From contig PLXQ01000033.1 of the NCBI GenBank assembly GCA_003151475.1, forward strand, positions 1-64,000: a DNA stretch of 64,000 bases. The letters run 5' to 3'. The notes under the pieces were generated by a model. The model saw only the letters and a list, made by a program, of their open reading frames with translations, was not told where the DNA came from and did not search any database. The DNA is from Acidimicrobiaceae bacterium. Lineage in GTDB: Bacteria; Actinomycetota; Acidimicrobiia; Acidimicrobiales; UBA8190. The first letter of the stretch is position 1; the number at the start of each line of letters is the position of its first letter. The position numbers and the translations under genes were made by a program. Shown piece after piece: positions 57,705 through 64,000 of the stretch.

Positions 57705-58136
57705 TCAGCGGGCGGTGATGTACTCGATCAACTCGCTCCGGTTCTTCTCGAGTTCCTCCATCCGGATCTTCACGACGTCGCCGATGCTCACGATCCCGAC
57801 CAGGCGGTCGTTGTCGACCACGGGGACATGTCGGATGCGGCGTTCGGTCATCGTCCGCATGAGCGACTCGGTGTCATCCTCCAAGGCACAGGTGTGCACG
57901 GTTGTCGACATGATCGACGAGACCGGTTCGCCCAGGACGGCGTTTCCCCGCTCACTCATCTTACGGACCACATCGCGCTCGGAGACGATGCCCTCGATCC
58001 GCTCACCGTCGGCCGATACGACGAGCGCACCAACGTGGTGGCGACTGAGCTCATCGACGGCGTCGGCCACGGTGGCGTCACCCCGAATGGTGGCGACTTC
58101 GGATCCCTTGTTGGCAAGCAGGGTCGAGATGAGCAC
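57705..58136 (-). CDS. CBS-pair domain protein (paralogue)
   Basis: A 143-residue tandem CBS protein closely similar in layout to the one at 1539-1958: MLISTLLANKGSEVATIRGDATVADAVDEL, GIVSERDVVRKM, then MSTTVHTCALEDD, RRIRHVPVVDNDRLVGIVSIGDVVKIRMEELEKNRSEL. It is a stand-alone nucleotide-sensing module with unknown partner. GTG 58136 follows GGAGG eight bases upstream. Unlike its paralogue it has no triple 11-mer upstream. Its 3' end runs into GC-rich tandem repeats. Confidence 0.88.
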   Translation of the reverse strand: MLISTLLANKGSEVATIRGDATVADAVDELSRHHVGALVVSADGERIEGIVSERDVVRKMSERGNAVLGEPVSSIMSTTVHTCALEDDTESLMRTMTERRIRHVPVVDNDRLVGIVSIGDVVKIRMEELEKNRSELIEYITAR

Positions 58137-58352
58137 GGTTCTGGTCCTCCTCGGAAGGTGAGTTGTCCTTCGAGTCTCCTGTTCGAATGGCTCGTACGGG
58201 TTTGGTGGGCATTGCCCTCTGACTCCACTGTACGAGGTGGCACACTGAACCGCGCCGGGAATCTCGGCGTCCTTCGTGACGCTGTTCACGAACTCCGGCC
58301 GTGGCACCGTCGCCGGACGGGCCCAGGTGCCAGGCGCTGCCTGCCGGGACGC
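58137..58352. other. Intergenic stretch between the CBS gene and typA
   Basis: No gene or repeat was recognised. Confidence 0.4.
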
Positions 58353-60194
58353 TCAGCCGCGGGAGTCGCGCCGGGCCCGGCTGTGCTGTCGGCCCCGGAT
58401 GGCCTGGTCGAGGATGACCTTGCGCAGGCGGACGGATTTCGGCGTGACCTCGACGCACTCGTCTTCGGCGATGAATTCGAGTGCCTGTTCGAGTGACAGC
58501 TGGAGGTGGGGGGTGAGCCGCTCGAGCTCGTCGGCCGTCGACGACCGCACGTTGGTGAGCTTCTTCTCTTTGGTCGGGTTGACGTCCATCTCGTCGGCCC
58601 GGGAGTTCTCGCCCACGATCATGCCCTCGTAGACGTCGACGCCGGGCCCGAGGAGCATGGTGCCGCGCTCCTGCAGAGCCATCAGCGCGTAGGTGGTGGT
58701 GGGACCGCGCCGGTCGGCCACCATCGAGCCGTTACGGCGCGTGCGCAGGTCCCCGTGCCAGGGTTCCCAGCCGTCGAAGACGTGGTGCAGGACCCCGGTA
58801 CCGCGGGTCTCGATGAGGAACTCGGTGCGGAATCCCACCAGCCCGCGCGCCGGCACCCGGTAGTCCATGCGGACCCAACCGGTTCCGTGGTTCACCACTT
58901 CCAACAACCGGCCGTGGCGCAGGGCCAGGAGCTGCGTGACCACGCCCAGATAGTCGTCGGGCACGTCGATGGCCACCCGCTCCATGGGTTCGTGGACCTT
59001 GCCGTCGACGAGCCGGGTCACCACCTGGGGCTTGCCCACCGTGAGCTCGAAGCCCTCGCGGCGCATGGTCTCCACCAGCACCGCCAGTTGGAGCTCGCCG
59101 CGGCCCTGGACCTCCCAGGCGTCGGGTCGTTCTGTGGGCGTCACCCGCAGTGAGACGTTGCCGATCAGCTCGGAGTCGAGCCGACCCTTCACCAGCCGGG
59201 CGGTGAGCTTGGTGCCCTCCGTGCCCGACAGCGGTGACGAGTTGATGCCGATGGTCATGGCCAGGCTCGGTTCGTCCACCAAGATGGCCGGCAGCGGTAT
59301 CGGGTCGTCGGCATCGGCCAGGGTCTCGCCGATGGTCACATCGGGAAAGCCGGCCACAGCCACGATCTCGCCCGGTCCCGCCTCCTCCACGTCGATGCGC
59401 TCGAGAGCGCGCGAGGCGTAGAGCTCGGTCACCTTGCCTTTTTCCACCGATCCGTCCACCCGGCACCAGGCCACGGTGTCGCCCCGGCGCAGCGTCCCGT
59501 GGTGGACCCGGCAGATGGCCAGGCGTCCCACATAGGGCGAGGCGTCGAGGTTGGTGACCAACGCCTGCAGCGGGTGATCAGGGTCATAGACGGGGGCGGG
59601 AACGCTGCGGACGATGGTGTCGAAGAGCGGGACGAGGTCCGTCCCCACGGTATTGGCCTGTGTGCTGGCCCATCCGGCACGGGCGTTGGCGTAGAGCACC
59701 GGGAAGCCCACCTGGTCCTCGTCGGCGTCCAGGTCGAGGAACAGATCCTCCACCTCGTGGACCACTTCCTCGATCCGGGCGTCGGCCCGGTCGACCTTGT
59801 TGATGACGAGAACCACGGGAAGGCGGGCCTCGAGGGTCTTGCGTAAGACGAAGCGGGTCTGCGGCAGAGGGCCTTCCGACGCATCGACGAGCAGCAAGAC
59901 GCCGTCGACCATGGACAGGCCCCGCTCCACCTCCCCGCCGAAGTCGGCGTGGCCCGGGGTGTCGACGATGGTGATCTTGGTCGGTCCGTACTGCACGGCC
60001 GTGTGCTTGGCCAGGATGGTGATGCCCTTTTCACGCTCGAGGTCGCCGGAATCGAGGACGCGGTCCGTGAGCTCCTTGTCTGCTCGAAAGGCTCCCGTCT
60101 GACGGAGCATGCCGTCGACCAACGTGGTCTTGCCGTGGTCAACGTGGGCCACGATCGCCACGTTGCGCAGGTCATCGCGTGTGCGCATGAACAT
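58353..60194 (-). CDS. typA: TypA/BipA ribosome-associated GTPase
   Basis: A 613-residue translational GTPase. The G domain has [20 protein letters not shown] (P-loop), [18 protein letters not shown]-type G3 ([16 protein letters not shown]) and [10 protein letters not shown] (G4). Domain 2 follows ([24 protein letters not shown]), then the EF-G-like domains and the TypA-specific C-terminal part ([55 protein letters not shown]). BipA binds ribosomes under stress and cold. Two start codons are possible (60194 or 60188). Length is normal, no unusual residues. Confidence 0.95.
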   Translation of the reverse strand: MFMRTRDDLRNVAIVAHVDHGKTTLVDGMLRQTGAFRADKELTDRVLDSGDLEREKGITILAKHTAVQYGPTKITIVDTPGHADFGGEVERGLSMVDGVLLLVDASEGPLPQTRFVLRKTLEARLPVVLVINKVDRADARIEEVVHEVEDLFLDLDADEDQVGFPVLYANARAGWASTQANTVGTDLVPLFDTIVRSVPAPVYDPDHPLQALVTNLDASPYVGRLAICRVHHGTLRRGDTVAWCRVDGSVEKGKVTELYASRALERIDVEEAGPGEIVAVAGFPDVTIGETLADADDPIPLPAILVDEPSLAMTIGINSSPLSGTEGTKLTARLVKGRLDSELIGNVSLRVTPTERPDAWEVQGRGELQLAVLVETMRREGFELTVGKPQVVTRLVDGKVHEPMERVAIDVPDDYLGVVTQLLALRHGRLLEVVNHGTGWVRMDYRVPARGLVGFRTEFLIETRGTGVLHHVFDGWEPWHGDLRTRRNGSMVADRRGPTTTYALMALQERGTMLLGPGVDVYEGMIVGENSRADEMDVNPTKEKKLTNVRSSTADELERLTPHLQLSLEQALEFIAEDECVEVTPKSVRLRKVILDQAIRGRQHSRARRDSRG

Positions 60195-60297
60195 GTCCAG
60201 GGTACTCGCCACATGCGAAACGCCGATCACGTCGGCCGGTCGTGGCCCGGGAGTTGGCCCGCAGGGGAGCCGTTTCGTGCCTGGCGAAGCGGTCGGG

Positions 60298-60993
60298 TCA
60301 GACCGTGAGCGCCGGGGCGCCCGACCGGCGCCGTCGGCGGAGGCGCCTGACCCGATGGAACACGGCGTCGACCAGTAAGACGCTGCCCACACCCACGAAG
60401 ATCCCACCCAGAGCGTCGCTCAGGTAGTGCCAGCGGAAGGCCACGAGAGCGACGGTTTCGAAGGTCACCACGGCCGAACCGATGACCACGGCCGCCCCCC
60501 GACCCCGACCCCGCGTCACCAAGACGATGACCGTGACCACGGCCGACACCGCCGCCGTCGTTCCCGACGGCCAGCACAGCGCCCCGTGGAAGGTCCGGCC
60601 CACGACGAGCTTGAGCAGCTCGGCCAGGCCCACGGCGAGGCCCGGTCCAGCCAGACAGGCGAGGGCCCGGCGCCGGTCGCGGCGCCAGACAGAGATGCCG
60701 GCCACCAGGGCCACGCCCCCGGTGAACGGGGCCAGGCCCAGGTCGGTCATGACCCGCAGGACGGCCGTGTGAAGCACATCGGGGAAGGTGATGAAGCCCC
60801 AGCTGTCGAGGGCGTTCTGGCCCGGTTCGAAGCGCAGGATGAGACCCCCGAGAAAGAGGATGCCGAGGACCACGACGGCGGCCAGGAGAGAGGCGCCCCG
60901 CGGCGGCGGCTCCGCGCTCGGCATCAGGTCGTCGGCGCTCGTCGGCGCTTCGGCCTCAGCGGATGGGTAAAGGGCGGTCGTCACGTCGCGCAT
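60298..60993 (-). CDS. PAP2-like membrane phosphatase
   Basis: A 231-residue membrane protein with five or six helices in the PAP2/PgpB layout. The first motif [21 protein letters not shown] corresponds to KxxxxxxRP and PSGH(T/S), but the histidine of PSGH is replaced by threonine (PSGTT). The last motif [13 protein letters not shown] matches SRxxxxxHxxxD, keeping the nucleophilic His and the Asp. Loss of the middle histidine makes catalysis uncertain. The N-terminus is a 35-residue cytosolic stretch. Its partner or substrate (lipid phosphate) is not evident. Confidence 0.78.
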   Translation of the reverse strand: MRDVTTALYPSAEAEAPTSADDLMPSAEPPPRGASLLAAVVVLGILFLGGLILRFEPGQNALDSWGFITFPDVLHTAVLRVMTDLGLAPFTGGVALVAGISVWRRDRRRALACLAGPGLAVGLAELLKLVVGRTFHGALCWPSGTTAAVSAVVTVIVLVTRGRGRGAAVVIGSAVVTFETVALVAFRWHYLSDALGGIFVGVGSVLLVDAVFHRVRRLRRRRRSGAPALTV

Positions 60994-61127
60994 CAGAGGG
61001 TGTCGTGCACTCTCTTATGAGCACGATCCCTCCACGGTACCGCCCTTTGGCTCCCAATCTCGGCCGCCACGACGCCCGAATCCCAGCCCGGGGCGCCCCC
61101 GGGCGCCGCTGCCGTAGGCTCGGCGCC

Positions 61128-62438
61128 GTGCCCGGCCGGCCTCTGCCCGAGGTCCATCCGATGCCCCCCGGAGCCGGGGGACGTCTGAGCCGGGCCCGGG
61201 CCGCCGGGGGACTTCTCCGGGACCCGACGGCCTACTTCGCTCGCCGGCGGCGCGCTCTCGGTGAGACCTTCGTCGTCGACGCCGCCGGTCACCGGCTTCT
61301 GTGTGTCTTCTCGGCCGAAGGCGTGCGCAGCCTCTACGGCTTCGCCGAGCACGAGGCCAGCTTCGGCCTGGCCACCTTCGAGCTCATCCGGCGCAAGGTT
61401 CCCGAGGATCTCTTCGCCGGCCGGCGCAATACCCCCCATGACCTGTTCGGCCGGCAGGAGACCGAGCGCTATCTGGGCAGTCTCGAAGAGGCGATGACCA
61501 TCGAGATCGAGGAGCTCGGTTCAGAGGGGCAGTTCGAGGTCTTCTCCGAGGCCCGCCGGCTCGGGCACCGGCTCGGTCTCGGCTCCTGGGCCGGTGTCGA
61601 GGCGGCGTCGGAGACCTACCTGCGCCGGCTGGTCCCGCTGTTCGACCGGCTCGACGGATCCGAGGCCTTTGTCCGTCCGGGGCGGACCCTTCTCACCACG
61701 GCCACGGGCAAGGTGCTCGAGCGGCGGGCCATGCACGGGATCGAGCGGGTCATCGCCGAGATCTGGGCCGGTCGCCGTAGCGGGGGCGAGGAGCGCGACG
61801 ACTTCCTGGCCCAGCTGTACCGGTCCTTCGACGACATCGCGCCCGGTGAGCGCGATGTCCAGGTGGCGCGGGACCTGATCCTCATCCATATGGGCTCGCA
61901 GTCCAACCTGTATGCCGCTCTGGCCTGGACGCTTGTCAACCTGCTGCTCGATGACGACGTCATGGCCCGGGTCCGGGCGGGCGAAGACGGGCTGCTCGAG
62001 CGCTGCGCCTACGAATCGATCCGGATGGCACAGCGATCGATCACCTTGCGCCAGGTCCTGCGCCCGGTCGAACTCGACGACGGGAACCGGACCTACACGG
62101 TCGACCCCGGCGTCATGATCACGACCATGCTGTCGGTCACCAACACGACGGCGGCCGACGGGCTCGACCACTTCGATCCGGCGCACTACCAGGGGCGTCG
62201 CCTGGCGCCGTCGGTGGTCCTGCCCACCAAGGAGCTCGTGAGCACGTTCGGCCACGGCATCCACACCTGCCCGGCCCAACGCTTCTCGATCTCGGCCATC
62301 GTGATCGCCGTGCGCCGGCTTCTGGCCCAGTTCGACTTCGAAGCCCGTTTCACCGACGCCCGTCCCCGGAGCAGGCAGATCGGCGGCGTAGCGCGCGCCG
62401 AGGAGCCGTGCGTCGTGGCCTACCGGAGCCGCTCGTGA
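61128..62438 (+). CDS. Cytochrome P450
   Basis: A 436-residue P450. The I-helix HMGSQSNLYAALAWTLVNLL lacks the usual AGxxT acid-alcohol pair (here GSQSN), the K-helix is YESIRMAQRSITLRQVLR (ExxR), and the heme motif is FGHGIHTCPAQRFS with the axial Cys. The PAQR after the cysteine instead of the usual GxxxA is less common and is reminiscent of fatty-acid or CYP51-like enzymes; the missing Thr may point to peroxygenase-type or unusual chemistry. GTG 61128 lies seven bases after TAGGCT (61115-61120), suggesting a leaderless transcript. It converges on the bicupin gene. Confidence 0.88.
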   Translation: MPGRPLPEVHPMPPGAGGRLSRARAAGGLLRDPTAYFARRRRALGETFVVDAAGHRLLCVFSAEGVRSLYGFAEHEASFGLATFELIRRKVPEDLFAGRRNTPHDLFGRQETERYLGSLEEAMTIEIEELGSEGQFEVFSEARRLGHRLGLGSWAGVEAASETYLRRLVPLFDRLDGSEAFVRPGRTLLTTATGKVLERRAMHGIERVIAEIWAGRRSGGEERDDFLAQLYRSFDDIAPGERDVQVARDLILIHMGSQSNLYAALAWTLVNLLLDDDVMARVRAGEDGLLERCAYESIRMAQRSITLRQVLRPVELDDGNRTYTVDPGVMITTMLSVTNTTAADGLDHFDPAHYQGRRLAPSVVLPTKELVSTFGHGIHTCPAQRFSISAIVIAVRRLLAQFDFEARFTDARPRSRQIGGVARAEEPCVVAYRSRS

Positions 62439-62442
62439 CCCG

Positions 62443-63411
62443 TCATGAGAAGCGGATGTCGAGGGTCCGCAGGTAGGTGTGAAGTCCGGCGTCCTGGACG
62501 GGAAGGAGATGGGCGGGCGCCCCTGACTCGTTGTGGTGGCTGTGCCACATCCCCGGGGGGGTGACGAAGGCCCCTCCCGGCTCCCAGTCGACGCGCTGGG
62601 CGTCGGCGATGTCCCCGTCAGCGTCGAGGGCGTCGCCCACGAGGCTGTAGCAGCCCGGTCGGCAGTCGACGATCAGGTCGAGGGCGATGCTCTGGTGGCG
62701 ATGGGGCCGCTGCACCGACCCGTCGGGCAGCACCCCGAGCATGGCCCAGAGGGTGTGGGTGACGGTGAGCGTCTGGTCGTTGCCGGCGTTGCCGAGAAGA
62801 ACCGCCACCCGGCTGCGGACGCCCGCCTCGGGCTCGGCCGCCACTGCCTCCAGCCGGGCCCGGGCCCGCCGGCCGTCGAAGAGGGTGGGCCTGAAGCGCG
62901 GTGTGGTGGGCCCGACGCCCAGATAGGCGAGCAGCGGGGAATCGTCGACGTGATAGAGGACGGCGTCACCGGCGGCGGTGTAGACGGCCCGGCAGTGCGC
63001 CGGGAGGGTGATGACATCGCCGTTGCGCCAGTCGATCCCGCCGGAGCCCTCGACCTCCAGCCGTCCCTCTCCGCGCAGGCAGTAGATGAGCTCGCTCGTG
63101 GCCACCGTCTCGGTGGCCAGAGACTCGCCCGCCTCGATACGAAGGAAAGCGGCCAACAGCGACGGACCGGTGGCGGGGACGTCGATGCCGAGGACGCCCG
63201 ACAGATCGAGGGCGATCGTGCGCGTCGGGCCCGTGGCGTGGAGCGCAGCGGGGAAACGCTGCACGGCGAGAGCGGAGATGGCGCCCACGCGCTGCGGATC
63301 GACGGCCGCGCTGTACTCGTGGAAGACGGCGTCGCCCGTCCAGTCTTCGACGGCCGGTGCGGCGCGCTGACCGTCGGCCCTGGTGATCCCCGCCTCCGGT
63401 GCGCGTGTCAT
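62443..63411 (-). CDS. Bicupin (gentisate-dioxygenase-like fold)
   Basis: A 322-residue protein with two cupin domains. The N-terminal one (about residues 85-165) has ETVATSELIYCLRGEGRLEVEGSGGIDWRNGDVITLPAHCRAVYTAAGDAVLYHVDD; its first-motif histidines are replaced, so it may not bind metal. The C-terminal one has VQRPHRHQSIALDLIVD (HxH) and GGAFVTPPGMWHSHHNESG (His), a likely metal site. Gentisate 1,2-dioxygenase and related bicupins share this layout. ATG 63411 is six bases after GATACT, so a leaderless mRNA is likely. Confidence 0.72.
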   Translation of the reverse strand: MTRAPEAGITRADGQRAAPAVEDWTGDAVFHEYSAAVDPQRVGAISALAVQRFPAALHATGPTRTIALDLSGVLGIDVPATGPSLLAAFLRIEAGESLATETVATSELIYCLRGEGRLEVEGSGGIDWRNGDVITLPAHCRAVYTAAGDAVLYHVDDSPLLAYLGVGPTTPRFRPTLFDGRRARARLEAVAAEPEAGVRSRVAVLLGNAGNDQTLTVTHTLWAMLGVLPDGSVQRPHRHQSIALDLIVDCRPGCYSLVGDALDADGDIADAQRVDWEPGGAFVTPPGMWHSHHNESGAPAHLLPVQDAGLHTYLRTLDIRFS

Positions 63412-63913
63412 GGAACCAGTATCGGTCACGGGGACTCGACCGTGCCCGCGCGCCACCGGTTGGGGAGGACTTGGGGATGAATACCCATAAATCTGGGGAT
63501 ATCGCGGCCCCGTCTGGGGACAGCGGTGCGAATTCTCTGGACAACATAGGGATTTCTCATATGCGTCTTGACCTTTCGCAGGGCCGGGCGCAAAGTGTCA
63601 GAAGTCGGGTGAATGACGACCCTGCGGTCACCGGAGAAATCGCTGCAAGGCGAAATCGACGAGTGGACGCAAGGAGACGGGTTCCCCGGTTAGGCAGGGC
63701 GGTGCTGCACCCGAAGGTTCCCTGGGACCGACCGGTGCAATGCTCGCAGCGGGGTCGTCCGGCCCTGGATGTGAGAGCTCGTCCCGCCGAAGGCGCGGGC
63801 CCCGAGGAGTGCGGGCGGCTTCGGTCGAACCGGCTACTCGGGGCCTCGCCGCGTCCGGGGTGAGACACTGGCGGCGAACAGCGCTTCACCGTCGATCCCC
63901 GGAGGGACGAGCC
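63412..63913. other. Intergenic stretch: direct repeats, promoter and long leader of the next gene
   Basis: It contains TCTGGGGATA (63492), TCTGGGGACA (63513) and TCTGGACA (63536), spaced 21 and 23 bp. The promoter-like TTGACC/CAAAGT pair follows, then about 310 bases of leader with several possible hairpins, including CCGGGG (63855-63860) with CCCCGG (63897-63902), which ends at the ribosome site of the next gene. Confidence 0.5.
63568..63596 (+). promoter_or_regulatory. Candidate promoter of the BtuF-like gene
   Basis: TTGACC (63568-63573), 17 bp, CAAAGT (63591-63596). A start of transcription near 63603 would give a leader of about 310 nt, unusually long for this genome where many mRNAs look leaderless. 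Confidence 0.5.
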
Positions 63914-64000
63914 GTGCGCATCTTGTCGTTGCTGCCGTCGGCCACCGAGATCGCCTACGCCCTCGGACTCGAGAGCTCGCTCGTCGCGGTGACCGCCGAA
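63914..64000 (+). CDS. BtuF-like substrate-binding protein (5' part only)
   Basis: The first 29 codons are visible: MRILSLLPSATEIAYALGLE, then SSLVAVTAE. This is the well-known start of cobalamin/iron-complex binding proteins of the BtuF/FhuD class (helical-backbone Fe/B12-binding), often written RIVSLLPSATEIVYALGL. No signal peptide is present, as in cytosolic actinobacterial versions. The GTG at 63914 follows GGAGGGACG. The gene continues beyond the window. Confidence 0.75.
   Translation, partial: MRILSLLPSATEIAYALGLESSLVAVTAE

Noticed and set aside
63399-63863. Protein-coding frame through the leader of the BtuF-like gene
   Set aside because: The translation is Arg/Pro rich, has no ribosome site or family, and overlaps likely promoter sequence.
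63600-63913. Cobalamin riboswitch before the BtuF-like gene
   Set aside because: No B12 box or CAGGA-ACC end was found; the leader is reported only as structured.

Overview
The window reads as chromosome of a high-GC actinobacterium. The inference rests on GC-rich codon use, many GTG starts, promoters with a TAnnnT box 6 to 7 bases before a start codon (leaderless mRNAs), a MhuD-like heme monooxygenase, a rifamycin-associated element, and proteins with the GYWLASDGKWY-type N-terminus common in Acidimicrobiia and relatives. I cannot name a genus. No rRNA, intact tRNA or CRISPR array was seen.

The left third (1 to about 24 kb) is a mosaic. It holds a PNPOx-like protein, a CBS-pair protein behind a triple 11-bp operator, two convergent ROK kinases, a lipoprotein and a HEAT-like protein. 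An arsenic island follows: arsR-arsM divergent from arsI-acr3-arsC, with a DUF2180 gene after it. A 214-bp dispersed repeat lies on both sides of the island, and one copy is split by a complete IS110-family element. Comparison with an unsplit copy fixes the element's ends. A truncated IS110 relative at 19.6 to 20.4 kb disrupts another gene. The end of a third element opens the window, and a 3' half of tRNA-Ala(CGC) at 21.4 kb looks like an old integration site. At 22.9 kb a Rox-type rifampicin monooxygenase follows a match to the rifamycin-associated element.

The middle (24 to 42 kb) carries a site-2 protease with CBS domains, a cytochrome P450 with an in-frame stop, a GNAT enzyme, a CrtI-like flavoprotein and a MerR/SnoaL-like divergent pair with mirrored 19-bp-spacer promoters. 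It also has a membrane-anchored HExxH protein and a DAHP synthase gene. That gene is preceded by a leader peptide reading Tyr-Trp-Trp-Phe and an intrinsic terminator, a classical attenuator, although the coding frame itself is broken once. Exporters, a CocE-type esterase and a J-domain-like small protein follow.

The right third (42 to 64 kb) is more orderly: secreted proteins, a diguanylate cyclase and an EAL phosphodiesterase (c-di-GMP turnover), a Tat-exported phospholipase C-like enzyme, a circularly permuted ATP-grasp gene followed by an alpha-E/transglutaminase fusion, pstS, a second CBS protein, typA, a PAP2-like membrane protein, a second P450, a bicupin, and the start of a BtuF-like binding protein behind a long leader.

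Several genes carry single-base lesions (P450 at 27 kb, aroG, SnoaL-like, GNAT remnant). These may be real decay or sequencing errors. I found no wholly new multi-gene system. The most original signals are the repeat family with its filled and empty IS110 site, the attenuator, and the regulatory architectures.
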